Source: Mytilisepta virgata (taxonomy: Eukaryota; Mollusca; Bivalvia; Mytilida; Mytilidae). From it: 64,000 nucleotides of DNA. The position numbers and the translations under genes were made by a program. The notes below the pieces were generated by a model. It saw only the letters and a program-made list of their open reading frames with translations. It did no database searches and was not told the origin of the DNA. The DNA lies in the NCBI GenBank assembly GCA_028015205.1, contig CM051519.1, positions 44,739,979-44,803,978 on the forward strand, given 5' to 3'. Of this stretch, positions 1-11,639 are shown piece by piece; positions within the stretch are counted from its first letter, which is position 1; the number at the start of each line of letters is the position of its first letter.

Positions 1-45
1 ACACCACTGTTAAAAATGTGCTAAGTAGAATTGATCAAATACTGC

Positions 46-50
46 AAAAA
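46..50 (-). terminator. Pol III terminator of unit-1 tRNA-Asn
   Basis: A run of five T on the minus strand lies 8 bases past the tRNA 3' end, the usual position for RNA polymerase III termination. The same run is conserved in the other units at 667-671, 7181-7185, 7801-7805 and 11870-11874. Confidence 0.75.
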
Positions 51-58
51 TAATGCAC

Positions 59-75
59 TGTCCCTGGGTGGGCTC

Positions 76-126
<51 letters not shown>

Positions 127-132
127 AGAGAC
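59..132 (-). tRNA. tRNA-Asn (anticodon GUU), unit 1
   Basis: On the minus strand the 74 bases fold as a complete cloverleaf. The 7-bp acceptor stem pairs GTCTCTG with CAGGGAC, the anticodon loop reads CTGTTAA, and the T arm GGTGG-TTCGAGC-CCACC is intact. The internal Pol III promoter boxes (A box around TGGCGCAATCGG, B box GGTTCGAGCCC) are intact. The discriminator base is A, whereas units 2-4 have G, which is the usual base for this tRNA. Bases 1-73 match the strongly conserved animal tRNA-Asn(GUU). There is no intron. This is the best candidate for a working copy in the array. Confidence 0.95.
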
Positions 133-679
133 TCGCATGTCAAAGTGTGGATTTTAAAGGTAGTGATACTTTTCCTACTAGCACACGCTGCACGATTTTC
201 AGGAGTTTTTTGTTAAAAATGATACAGGTTACATGTAAAATACTAATGTCGGAATTTCAATATTTTAGAACACAGTTTTACTTTCATCATTTAACTATTT
301 CACATTGTTTCTTTTTTGCAAAAATTCACTTAATGCACATTTATGTAAAAATTTATCAAAAAAAAACTTTACAATTTTCTCTCCACTAAATGTACGGTTT
401 CTGAAAACTGAAATTATATTGTACAGAATATTTTTTGTAATTCTCGCTACATTTTCTGCATAATGTGGTTGTAGTACAATAATTTGGAGCCAGGATGATA
501 GTTCCCTCGAAATTAAATATTCTCTTTGAACGGGCACTTTACAATAAATCAGCGGGGAGAGTATTTTGTGTCATATTGAAATAAAGATTTTTCTAACTTC
601 TTCAATTTCATGTACTTACCAACACCACTGTTAAAAATGTGCTAAGTAGAATTGATCAAATGCTGCAAAAATAATGCAC

Positions 680-696
680 CGTCCCTGGGTGGGCTC

Positions 697-731
<35 letters not shown>
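680..731 (-). pseudogene. tRNA-Asn 3' part, unit 2, split by LINE
   Basis: This is the 3' part of a tRNA-Asn gene (anticodon arm, T arm, acceptor 3' strand, discriminator G). The sequence is identical to unit 1 apart from the discriminator, but it stops at base 731, where a poly-T run marks the 3' end of the inserted LINE. The 5' part of the same gene resumes at 6614. Confidence 0.93.
718..731. repeat. Target-site duplication, left copy (14 bp)
   Basis: ACAGCCGAACGCGC here is repeated exactly at 6614-6627 on the far side of the LINE. In tRNA orientation it covers the end of the D stem through anticodon position 35. The next base is T on both sides, so the duplication may be 14 or 15 bp. It shows that the LINE entered by target-primed insertion. 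Confidence 0.92.
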
Positions 732-732
<1 letters not shown>

Positions 733-744
733 TTTTTTTTTATC

Positions 745-750
745 TTTATT
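745..750 (-). promoter_or_regulatory. Polyadenylation signal of LINE-A
   Basis: AATAAA on the minus strand lies 3 bases before the 10-base A tail (732-741). It probably directs 3' processing of the LINE transcript. Confidence 0.6.
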
Positions 751-859
751 GTATAAAACATAACAATATACACTATCAAATATTAAATATAAAATAACTT
801 ACACGATCTCAGATAAAATACTAATTTGCTCTCATTTTCTAAAACAATGTTATTATTTT

Positions 860-3800
860 CTAAAAATTCTTGTAAAAAATATTATATCTATTTGTGCATT
901 TACAGTAGACTTGAATATATGTAACATAATGTTTAAGACAACATCTGAAAAAATGAATTAAATCTATGTTTGTGTCTGAATTTTTTAGCATTTGGCGTTT
1001 TTTGGCAATACATAATCTGGCTACTGATAATACAAAATTCACATAAGCATTGTTTACACCTTGATATTTTTCAGATAAACCTAACATAAAAATTCTTTTA
1101 TATCCAATGTTTTGTAAAATATCACTTTTAGATTGAACAAATAACGCGCATAATAACGTAAAAATGTAATCATGAAATTCTTTAAGGAATTGACAATCTA
1201 AAAACATATAAAATAAGTCTTCACTTGTGTATTTACAATTCATACAAAGCTCTGAATCTATTAATCCAATCTTACAAAGTTTTTCATTGGTAAAAATTCT
1301 GTTATGAAATAATTTGAAATCTAACTCTACACAGTCAGGTGGTTTCCAATATGAATGTATGCATTCTAAAATAGATGCAAAAGGTAAGTAGCTAAAACTA
1401 AATCTCTCTAACCAAAACTGTTTAGCTTGAGGTTCAATAAAACACTTTTTAACCAAAATTTTATAAAAATCTTTCGTCTTACAACAAGTAAATTCTTGAC
1501 ACCTATTTTGAAAAACAACAGAAGAATCTGGTATATCATTTTCATTTTTTTGATAACACTCTGTACGTACAATAGTTTTCCATGCTTCTGGAATATTGGC
1601 AATTAAAAGTTCATATTGATTTTTTAATTTTTCTTCATTATTATCAAGAAACCCTTGTACTATTTCGCTTATTGCTTCAAAAGGTAAAAATTCAGGTATA
1701 ACTTCATAAGTAATATCCTTCAGTTGTACAATCCCAGCTGATATAAAGTTAGACCACATAAACGTTTTGTTATTAATCCTAATATCACAATTCAAAAATA
1801 ATGGTTTGTTATACACATCTACAGATTTCATATGAAAATCAATACATGGTTTAATATATTGTAATGCTTCAAACATCTCTTGGTACACTATAGGTAATAC
1901 CTTAAGTTCTTTTCTATAAAGTGACATATAAACACATTCTATATCTATATTCATGTTTCCTATTTTTCTCAAAAAATATTTCAGTGTATCTTTCCATAAA
2001 CCATGAAAATCAGTATTTAGAAAACGAGTTAAAAATTTTAATCTAAACGATAACATTTTCAAATAAATATCAGGAAAATTAAGTCCACCTTCCATCTTAT
2101 CACCAATAATTGTTCTATAATTAACCAAATGATAACCACCGTTCCATAAAAATCCTACACAACATTTCTTAATGTCATTTGATGACCAGTCAGGTATAGA
2201 ACAGACAGTTAAAGTATACCATATTCTTGACACTAGTAAGGATGTTATTACAGCAATTCTACCAGATAATGTTAAATGGCGCTGTTTCCATAAATTTGTG
2301 ATTGCCTTTATCTTATACACCTTTTCTTTCCAATTTAACTGTTCACATTTCTGTTTGTTTCTACCCACATATATACCTAAAATTTGAATGCAGTCTTCAC
2401 AATATTTAAGACCTAACTTTTCTTGTTCATTCATATTTAAGTAACCAGAACCTGCACACATGACTTCAGATTTTGACATGTTAATTTTTGCACCTGATGC
2501 TTCACCATATATTTGAAAAATATTTAAACTTTCTTGAATTGACTTTTTGTCACTAAGCGTTAGAGTGGTGTCATCAGCGTGCTGAAATATTAATGCTGAA
2601 TTTTCAGAATTTGGAATACTGATTCCCCTTATTTCATTAGTATTTCTGATAGCATATTGCAGTGGTTCTGCTGCTAAAACGTATAACAAGGCACTAATGG
2701 GACATCCTTGACGAATTCCGTTTTTATCTTAAAATACTTGGTTAAAAACCCATTACATTTAACTGCACTTTGGATATCCGTATAAAAAATTTTTATCCAA
2801 TTTGTAAAATCTTGACCAAATCCATATTTCTTTAATACATTCAACAAATATTTATGACTAACCCTGTCAAACGCTTTCTCTTGGTCAATTTTTAAAATAA
2901 AACAATCAATATCCTCCTCATCAACCATGTCAATAATATCACGAATACTGGCTATCGTGTCTGCAATATCTCTGCCAGAAATACAGCATGTCTGACATTC
3001 AGAAACAATATTACATAAAACTTGTTTAAATCTGTTTGCCATTATTCGAGCCAGGATTTTGTAATCTACCTGAAGTAGCGAGATCGGTCTATAATTTTTC
3101 AAAAGTTTTCTGTCCCCTTTTTTCTTATAAATTAAGCTAATGATACCACTCCGCATAGATCGGGATAATCTAGAATTAATTTTGATCTCTTTAAATAATT
3201 TTAACAATATATCTTGTAAAGAAGTAAAAAATGTACAATAAAATTCAACAGTTAACCCGTCAGAACCTGGACTTTTATTTTTGGCCATTTTCTTTAATGC
3301 ACATAATATTTCTTCTACAGTAATATCCTGATCACACATTTCTTTATCATCTTCCGAAATTTCCACAGATACATTATTTAGAAAATCTTTCATTACATCT
3401 TCATTACTTTGAACATTTGAATATAAATCACTATAAAAATTATATTGTGCATCTAAAATACCATCAATATCATCAACAACTTTATTTTCTTCATTGATCA
3501 ATTCTCTAATACAATTAGATTCCTGTTTATGTTTTTCCAATTGTAAAAAGTATTTTGTACACTTGTCACTTTCTGTTGCCCAGAAAGCTTTCGACCTCAA
3601 AATTGCTCCCTTACATTTTTCTTCTTCAAGATTAGATAACTCTAATTTTAAGCTTTCATACAATTCTACATCAGTTTTATTACCAAGAGCAATTTTTTCT
3701 GACAATTTTTGTAATTTATTTTGTAATCTATAATATTCTGATTTTTTTTCTCTGTTTAGTCTTTTCCCAAAAACCTGCGAAAACTTTTTTATTCTGAACT

Positions 3801-4698
3801 TCAAATTGTCCCACCATATAAGAAATTCTGTTTCAAACAATGGACTTTTCTTTTCTTCACTAATAATATTATTAACTTTTTCAATATATTCTTCATTTTT
3901 TAAATATAAATTATTCAAAATCCATAAACCTGGCCCTCTTTCAATTTCTTCAAAATTTAACATCATTTCAACAAACCCATGATCACTGAAAGAGCTGTCA
4001 TAATAACAAATATTTTGAACATAAAATGTTAAATTTTGATTGATTAAAAAGTAATCAATTCTTGACTGCTTTAATTCACCATTACATAATCGTTTCCTTG
4101 AAAATACCAATTTTTCAGGATTTTTAAACCTCCAAATATCATAAATATTTTGATCAGACATTATTTTTTCTAAATTCCTAACAGCAACATCATTTTTATG
4201 TTCAATTCTACTACATCTATCTAAAGTTGATAATGTGGTATTCCAATCACCAGCAATTATTATATTATCATAATTATTCATATAATCATTCAAAAATAAA
4301 AATAATTCTGCCCTTTCATTTACAACATTTCCTGCATAAATATTCATAATATTGTAAATTTTTCCATTAAAACTGATTTGTATATGTATAAATCTTCCAT
4401 CTTTATCTTTGTGTACATAACTAACATTTTCACAATACTTTTTATTTACTAATATTGCAACTCCCTGTCTACTATTCTGACCATTGTTACAATAAATGTT
4501 TCCTTCATATAAATGAGAAATATTATTAACAAATTCATGATCCCAAAAGGTTTCTTGAAACATCATAATATCAACCTTCTTCTCATTCATAATTGACACA
4601 TATTTTTTAAAATTGACTACATTCTTTACACCATTGCAATTATGACTAGCAAGTAGCACCATGATAAAAAAGAAATAATACATATTAATCTGATCCAT
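860..4698 (-). CDS. LINE-A ORF2: endonuclease + reverse transcriptase, one frameshift
   Basis: The ~1,280-codon ORF2 polyprotein nicks target DNA and copies the element RNA into it. In the N-terminal part, endonuclease motifs are all visible: N20/N22 in NCNGVKN, E49 in FQETFWD, GDWN at 150-153, SRID at 212-215 and SDH at 238-240. RT motifs follow: KSPGSDGLTVEFY at 475-487, NYRPISLL near 535-542, and motif A ILKIDQEKAFDRV at 601-613. In the second reading block come QGCPISALLYVL and motif C HADD. A cysteine/histidine-type C-terminal element (CMNC...FLDC) lies near 1190-1250. The frame breaks at the A-run 2721-2725, where one A appears to be missing: the N-terminal block runs 4698-2674 and the C-terminal block 2689-860. 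Otherwise the frame is open. It overlaps the end of ORF1 by 14 bases. Its length is normal for the group. Confidence 0.9.
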
Positions 4699-6349
4699 TG
4701 TTAATATTTTTCAAAAATGTTGATGATCTATCAGACAATCTTATTTTATTCTTATCTATATTTGGCTTTTTAACCAAACGCATTCTTCTATGAACAACAT
4801 TTCTCAGACTATCTCTCTTTTTTCTCACAGAACCAGAGACACCCGAAACTTTATCAACAATCTCATTTCCACCTATTGCTCCATTTTCGCAAACAGAGGA
4901 AATGTTTTCATCATTTATGGGTACAGAACCTGTGTTCATCTCACTAGAATTGCACTCTATCTCCATTTCGCTTTGTAATTCTTTTTCATTGACAGTTTCA
5001 GGTATCTCTGTCTGACTCACATTCTGCTGGCCACTACACGTACTAGCATCCCCTTTATATACTTCATCATAATCTAAACCGTTAGACTTACTTACATTAG
5101 ATTTTGTAACATAACATTCTACATGAGTAATTTGTTCATTGTTTTCTTTACTGTTAAGATTTTCTGTCATCATCTGACTAGAACTGTCCTTTTTCATTCT
5201 TTTGCAGTCATTTCCATTTTGATCACCATTTCCAATCATCTCGTTATCATTGTCCTTCTCAACACCTTCTCCACTGCACTCCTCTACAAACAGGGAAACA
5301 CTAGCCTTAACTGTTGTTTCGTCTATAACCTCCTCACTTGTAAGATTTTGTGCATCCCTTGCACCATCATCATCGTCTTCATCATTGCATTCTACGTTTT
5401 GATCTGCTGCAAACTGTTCATTACCTTCTTTCTCGTCATCCATTATACACTGACATTCGCCATAGTCCTTATTACACATTTCACAAGAACATTCACACGG
5501 ATTTTTACTACAGTATCCACATGTTCCATCATCTATCGGCCCACAATAACACTTCAGTGGCAATTTATTACATCGGTTACATTTAGCTGCTGTACATTCA
5601 CGCATTTTATGCCCTTGTTCACCACATCCGTCACAAATTAACCTTGGACATTCCCTGTACTTATGAAAGGGATCACCACATATATTACATAACTGACGTT
5701 GATTATTATGCACAACTCTAAAATATTTGGTCCCTAGACCAGTGTCAAATTTCGCGGACCACGGTAACGAAACAAGTCCTGGTGGGAATTTTACCCTCAC
5801 ATACCGCGTTCCATCTGCAATTTGAGTTTTTGGATGAACACGCCTTAATATCTCAGACTTAATCTCACATCCTTTAGATTGCAACTTATCCAAAATATCC
5901 GCATCCTCAATATAAGCTGGTAAATGTAAGAATGACACAATAACAGTTTCATTAAACTGCAATGTTACTCCAAATTTATTTCCTTCAATTTCAATACCAT
6001 TTGTTAATTTCAAAGCATTTTCTTCGGTGTCAGTTGTTATTTCATAACAGGTTTTTTCCTCGGTTGGAACCACAGCCAACACGCTATTTTCACCACAAAT
6101 ACTCTCAGCAGCTTCAATAACCTTTGCAGCTTTATATCCCCACTGAGGAATATTATGAACACAAACAGTGCACTCTTTCCTGTATCTTCTGTAATGTTCT
6201 ACATGTCTAGGAAATTTTCCATCATTTTCTACATCTTTATTTACATTTGGTCTTTCGTTATTCCTTTGATATCATCTTCTTTCATCACTACTTCGTTTAC
6301 CACTTTCTTTACCTGAACTGGAACGTTCCTGTCCACCACTTTCCATCAT
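4685..6349 (-). CDS. LINE-A ORF1: zinc-knuckle nucleic-acid-binding protein, one early stop
   Basis: About 555 codons encode the RNA-binding ORF1 protein. I place the start at the double ATG at 6349-6344. From there the frame is open except for a TGA at 6272-6274, after codon 25 (probably a CGA-to-TGA change in an arginine stretch); beyond it the frame is open to 4685. Roughly residues 90-190 form a globular domain containing SFLHLPAYIEDADIL. A cysteine-rich block follows (5690-5440), starting CNICGDPFHKYREC and CDGCGEQGHKMREC, two CCHC knuckles, then further cysteine pairs. The acidic, low-complexity C-terminal third ends in a basic tail. ORF1 stops inside the first codons of ORF2, suggesting reinitiation or coupled translation. 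An ORF without the stop would be standard for this LINE type. Confidence 0.85.
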
Positions 6350-6613
6350 TGTTTTGGTTTTTAGTTAGACCACAAATAACAAATCAAGCACACCCAACCA
6401 CCCCCCTTTTCCTGCAAACAAAACGCAGGAATAGGGGATGTTCTTGTCTATATTTCAGAAGTGTTCCTGTCTATAACAGTTCAACACAAATATATTTACA
6501 TGAAACAAGAGTCAATATCTCAAAAAAGGCAGTAGAACTCACCAAATCAACATATAAATCGGAGAAACTTTTTGTTTACATCCTGTCGATGGTACGTCCA
6601 ACAACCAAAATCC

Positions 6614-6627
6614 ACAGCCGAACGCGC
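6614..6627. repeat. Target-site duplication, right copy (14 bp)
   Basis: An exact copy of 718-731, adjoining the 5' end of the LINE. The base before it (C, versus A on the left) ends the match. Confidence 0.92.
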
Positions 6628-6649
6628 TAACCGATTGCGCCACAGAGAC
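6614..6649 (-). pseudogene. tRNA-Asn 5' part, unit 2, beyond the LINE
   Basis: This is the 5' acceptor strand, D arm and start of the anticodon arm of the unit-2 tRNA-Asn, matching unit 1 exactly. Its first 14 bases on the plus strand (6614-6627) are the right copy of the target-site duplication. The intact A box reads toward the LINE 5' end. The gene cannot make a tRNA because the other part is 5.9 kb away. Confidence 0.92.
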
Positions 6650-7193
6650 TCGCATGTCAAAGTGTGGATTTTAAAGGTAGTGATAATTTTCCTACTAGCA
6701 CACGCTGCACGATTTTCAGGAGTTTTTTGTTAAAAATGATGCAGGTTACATGTAAAATACTAATGTCGGAATTTCAATATTTTAGAACACAGTTTTACTT
6801 TCATCATTTAACTATTTCACATTGTTTCTTTTTTGCAAAAATTCACTTAATGCACATTTATGTAAAAAGTTATCAAAAAAAACTTTACAATTTTCTCTCC
6901 ACTAAATATACGGTTTCTGAAACTGAAATTATATTGTTCAGAATATTTTTTGTAATTCTCGCTACTTTTTCTGCATAATGTGGTTGAAGTACAATAATTT
7001 GGAGCCAGGATGATAGTTCCCTCGAAATTAAATATTCTTTTTGAACGGGCACTTTACAATAAATCTGCGTGGAGAGTATTTTGTGTCATATTGAAATAAA
7101 GATTTTTCTAACTTCTTCAATTTCATGTACTTACCAACACACTGTTAAAAATGTGCTAAGTAGAATTGATCAAATACTGCAAAAATAATGCAC

Positions 7194-7222
7194 CGTCCCT
7201 TGGTGGGCTCAAACCACCAACT

Positions 7223-7261
<39 letters not shown>

Positions 7262-7267
7262 AGAGAC
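7194..7267 (-). pseudogene. tRNA-Asn, unit 3, mutated copy
   Basis: A full-length tRNA-Asn relative with anticodon GUU, but with substitutions that unit 1 lacks. The T loop TTCGA is changed to TTTGA, which loses C56, a base needed for the tRNA elbow and for the Pol III B box. There are also changes in the 3' side of the T/acceptor junction (CACCAAGG in place of CACCCAGG) and in the variable loop. The acceptor stem and anticodon loop are otherwise intact. It is probably inactive or weakly transcribed. The Pol III T-run at 7181-7185 is kept. Confidence 0.85.
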
Positions 7268-7813
7268 CCACATGTCAAAGTGTTTATTTTAAAGGTAGTG
7301 ATCGATCCTTTTCCTACTAGCACACGCTTCATGATTTTCAGGACTTTTTTGTTAAAAATGATACAGGTTACATGTAAAATACTAATGTCGGAATTTCAAT
7401 ATTTTAGAACACCGTTTTACTTTCATCATTTTACTATTTCACATTGTTTTTTGGCAAAAATTCACGTAATGCACATTTATGTAAAAAGTTATCATAAAAA
7501 CTTCACAATTGTCTCTCCACTAAATGTACGGTTTCTGAAAACTGAAATTATATTGTACAGAATATTTTTTGTAATTCTCGCTACTTTTTCTGCATAATGT
7601 GGTTGTAATGTAATAATTTGGAGCCAGGATGATAGTTCCCTCGAAATTAAATATTCTCTTTGAACGGGCACTTTACAATAAATCTGCGGGGATAGTATTT
7701 TGTGTCATATTGAAAAATAGAATTTTCTAACTTCTTCAATTTCATGTACTTACCAACACCACTGTTAAAAATGTGCTAAGTAGAATTGATCAAATACTGC
7801 AAAAATAATGCAC

Positions 7814-7830
7814 CGTCCCTGGGTGGGCTC

Positions 7831-7869
<39 letters not shown>
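7814..7869 (-). pseudogene. tRNA-Asn 3' part, unit 4, truncated by second LINE
   Basis: The unit-4 tRNA-Asn is intact from the discriminator (G) to GCGCTAAC on the plus strand, then meets an 8-base T run at 7870. The 5' part is not found on the other side of the LINE, so this copy is truncated, not just split. The junction lies about four bases from the equivalent junction in unit 2. Confidence 0.9.
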
Positions 7870-8191
7870 TTTTTTTTCTATTATATAAAATTTATTAGCT
7901 ATTTACAGTAAAAGTGAAGCAGACAATACCCGCTTTCACAGATTCTGAAAACAATCGTGTTAGTTTAACCATTTGTATGTTAGTACAACTTTGATAATTG
8001 AACATAATCGTATAATTTTATACAAAACAGGAAATTTAAAATAAATAAAATATGATTTGTATCAAAATTAGTTTCAAAATATAAGTACATTCGTATACAG
8101 CATATAAAAACATTTTTATCAAATGTAACCACTAGATTTATCTTTCTTTCTACATGTATACATTTTCAAATGAAAGGCTGTCCATAACCAA

Positions 8192-10510
8192 CTAAAACTG
8201 TATTTGTATTTTTTTTGTACATTGTAGGATAGGATTCTTGTTTAAAAAGTATTTTTCGAAAAGCTGTATGTTGTTTTTCATTTTGTAGAATGTATGTGCA
8301 TATCCTAAATATTTTTGTAAAACGTTTTTGAAAAAAAGTTTTGCATCTATCTGTTTATTTTCAAACACTTGTCTTGTTTTTTTAATGGACAATGTTGCGA
8401 ATCCGATAATATAATTAACCCAATAAATATTAAATGGCAAACTTTCCCCTTGTTTTTTATCCGGCCAGCCTAAAAATATTAACTGGGTAAAATCAGGTAG
8501 AACAATATGACGTGGAGATGAACTAGTTATTAGACTATATTATGTAACATTTCTATCAATAGTTCACGTAAACCTTGACCTCTATCACATGTCACAAACA
8601 GGTGTTCTAAGTTTTCCGTATGTAACCCACACAAGAGACATGTAGTGCTGTCAGTTTTATTGATTTTGAAAAGCTTTTCGAACGTGAAAATACTGTTCAT
8701 TGCAAGTCTGTAATTTAAACAATGGATATCGGGAGGCAAAAATGGAAAATGAACCGTCGAGTACACCGAAGTAAAGTTAATGTTCGGAAATTTATTTAAC
8801 CGAAACTTTTCGGTTGTAGGTGCTTCAAAGAAATTACTTAGCAGATATTCATACAAAATTTTTATAGTAGCGTTTTGAAATTCAACTATTTGGTTTACTC
8901 TTTTTTTTAAAAAAAAATACTGGGCAACCTTCGGCGATTTACGGGATTTGGAAACTTAAGGATATCTTGCCACGTGTCCGGCATAGCACTCAGATTTTTT
9001 TTATACCCCGATTCAATGTCAGATGATTGGATATCGGGAAATTTTTCATGTATTATTTCAATAATGGAATCCGTAGACAAAAACCTGGAATTACTTCGTA
9101 GCAAATGTGTTTTACTTGCGTAATCCCGGCGTCTATGAATTCGCGAAAAAGCAAGGATTTCTTATTGTGCGTAATTATCGGATTGCAAAATATAGGCATT
9201 TCATATACGTGTTGTGTCTCTATGTTGAATTCAATTTTGGATTGTAATGAATAATAAGCATATAGCATTTCTTTATAAAACAACGGTAAGTTTTTTATTT
9301 GTTTTGAATTCAAATTTGTATAAATAATATTTTGCTGCAAATTCATGTTTTCAGTTTTTGAAATAAAATAATTAAAAGTATCTTTCCATAAAGCTTTACA
9401 TTCTTCGTCTAAAAATTTTGTGAGAAACTTTAATCTGAAAGATTGCAATTTGTAAAAAATATCTGGCAAATGTAATCCACCATTATTTTTTGTACCAACG
9501 ATTGTTTGATATTTTACAAGATGTGCTTTTTTTCTCCACAAGAAATTCATAACCATTATCCTAACTTCATTTTTTATTTTTTCAGGCAATGGCTAAACCA
9601 TCAAGAGTGTAGTAAAACCTCGACATGATTAATGAAGATAATACTGTCGCTTGTACCAGGAAGTGTCATATCACGTTTTGACCAGAAAAACAATATTGTT
9701 TAATTTTCTTATATTTTTGATTCCCAATTTAGAAAGTCACACATTTGTTTGTCTTTGCCAACATGAATCCCTAATAACTTCATAACATTTTGACAAGGTT
9801 GCACTTGATATTTTTTTAGTTCTTCATCCGTTATTGAACCAGAACCCAAACAAAGAATTTCTGATTTTTGTTTGTTAACTTTTGCACCGGAAGCTTCACT
9901 ATATAGTTCCAAAATTTTGAAAACTTCAAAAATTGACTTTCTATTGGAAACAATAACAGTAGTACCATCCGCGTGGGCAAAATATTTTGATTAAAGACCG
10001 GAAATGCCATTGATCCGGTCGTTTTTTAAAATTGCCTGCCCTAACGGTTCTGCAGCTAAAACGTACAAAAGTGCTGATATTGGACACCCTTGTTTTATTG
10101 AATTTTTCAAAAGTGTATATTTAGTCAAAAAACCATTACATTTAACAGAGCTATAAATTTCAGAAATCTTAATCCAATCAATTTTTTTCCCCAAAACCAA
10201 ATCTTTCTAAAATGTTCAGAAATAGACAACTGTACATGTAGAAATCTACCCTGAATTTCTGAAATTTTAGAAACTTTATCTTCAAACTTTTTACTAATCA
10301 AAAAATCAATACCTTGTCTCATATTGTTCGAAACTGATGCAACTGTTTGGCCATTCCAAATGTTATGATGTTCTTCTAAAAAATTTTCGTCCCAAAAGGT
10401 TTCTTGAATAGCAACAATATCATACTTGTTTTATACACAATATGCGCATAACTGTTTGAATTTATTTATATCCCTTAAGCCATTAGCATTTACTGATGAA
10501 AAATTGACCA
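8192..10510 (-). pseudogene. LINE-B ORF2 remnant (endonuclease start fused to RT by deletion)
   Basis: Broken pieces of an ORF2 polyprotein in several frames. The endonuclease start has SVNANGLRD (near 10500) and IQETFWDENF (near 10400), then continues to GRFLHVQLS near 10240. At about 10215 it jumps straight to the RT region equivalent to YGFG...DW..I, so the rest of the endonuclease and the first part of the RT, including motif A, are missing. RT continues with CNGFLTKY, QGCPISALLYVLAAEPL and the SEILCLGSG block, then the thumb and C-terminal region (9589-8530, with CLLCGLHTENLEHLFVTC), ending at 8192. It cannot be active by itself. The same residues in LINE-A allow the deletion to be placed. 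Confidence 0.85.
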
Positions 10511-10519
10511 TCAAGAGGG

Positions 10520-11639
10520 GATCAAGTGTCCCCTTTGATGGTGGATCAACTGAGGGCTCAGAAATATTTTGAGAAACAAGACCCTCTTTATGAGGTTCAT
10601 GTAACAAATCAACATTTTCATCAACATTTAAAGTTTTAAAATTACTGTTCCTTTTTGGTTCATTGTCTTCAAACATTGAGGCAAATGTACCATCGTCATA
10701 TTTAGCTTCATGTCCGTCTTTAGGTGATGTGAGTTCGTCATGATCGTTTGAATCATGTGAAGAAATTTTACAGCTGTTCTGTTCATCTTCCAGAGATTTT
10801 TCCATCGTTGTCACACTGTCGTCAGTTTTCTCGTTACTGTCGACTACTTTTTCGTCATTGGTTTTGTCGTTTGCGTTTTCGTCCCTTTTTCGTCTCCTTC
10901 TTTCCCGGTTCATTTTTGGGAATTCCTGCTTCACGGCGCTTTCCTCCTCACTTCCACCATCAATGTTTTCTTCATGAAGTGACCACGCACACGTACAGTC
11001 TTTCGGATAATTGTAACAACGGGAGCATGATCAGTAGGACAGTTTCTTGCTAAGTGACCCGTTTTATCACACCTAAAACACCGATTCTGAGGGCATTCTG
11101 CGTAGAGATGTTCATCAGAGAGACATTGTGAGCATACTTTAGATTGATGGTCATGTTTAACTCTCACATATTCAAACTTATTATTGTCAATTTCAAATTT
11201 CATGGTTTATGGGAGGCTAGACACACTTGGTGGAAACTTGCATATCACAAACCTAGTTCCGTCAGCTACATTTGTTCCGGTATGTTTTTGAGTCTTCAAT
11301 GTCTAAATTTGTTAACATCTCAATTATTTCTTCATCTTCAACGAACGCAGGAAGATGCATAAAGCTCACTAACTTTTCAGAAGAGTATATAGCATGACAA
11401 TTATACTTAATTCCGGCAACATGAAGCCCACTACCAGATAAATTATCAACAAATTCCTTATCACTTACTGTTATCTCATACAAGTTTCCGCTACGAGGCA
11501 CTACAGCAATAACACTTCCAACGCCATACGTTTTCTTGAACTCGTTAATTATACTGCCTACTTTTACAAATCTATTGTCCTGTACATCAACAACTACAGT
11601 GTGTTCTTTCAAATGCTGGTTTCCCCTTTCACCAGGCAT
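10520..11639 (-). pseudogene. LINE-B ORF1 remnant
   Basis: The likely start is the ATG at 11639 (MPGERGN...). The first block runs to about 11262 and contains SFMHLPAFVEDEEIIEML, aligning with SFLHLPAYIEDADIL of LINE-A. After a frame break a second block (11203-10931) carries two CCHC knuckles, CSQCLSDEHLYAEC and CFRCDKTGHLARNC. A third, charged block (10934 on) has a basic RRRRKR stretch and an acidic tail and runs into the ORF2 start. At least two frameshifts make it a pseudogene. LINE-B has two knuckles, LINE-A more cysteine pairs. Confidence 0.82.

Larger units (their letters stand above)
732..6613 (-). mobile_element. L1/Tx1-type LINE inserted in a tRNA-Asn gene (LINE-A)
   Basis: This is a 5.88-kb non-LTR retrotransposon on the minus strand. 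From its 5' end it has a ~260-bp untranslated region, ORF1 with cysteine zinc knuckles (6349-4685), ORF2 with an apurinic-type endonuclease and a reverse transcriptase (4698-860), a short 3' region, an AATAAA signal and a 10-base A tail. The 14-bp target duplication on both sides shows complete insertion. It has the same orientation as the tRNA it interrupts, so the tRNA A box lies just upstream of its 5' end. The ORF2 motifs (SPGSDG, the YRPISLL block, ADD) and the two-ORF layout fit the L1/Tx1 group, which includes lineages that insert site-specifically in multicopy RNA genes. Clade assignment was by eye. Confidence 0.9.

Noticed and set aside
31..216. A plus-strand open frame across the first tRNA unit (and similar ones in later units)
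   Set aside because: It runs antisense through the tRNA-Asn gene and array spacer; it recurs only because the unit recurs, and shows no protein-like features.
2172..2387. Plus-strand open frame inside LINE-A
   Set aside because: Antisense to RT coding sequence with no family motif.
5123..5641. A 172-codon plus-strand open frame
   Set aside because: It is antisense to the cysteine-rich and acidic part of LINE-A ORF1; the Cys/Phe/Thr-rich translation is a shadow of that composition.
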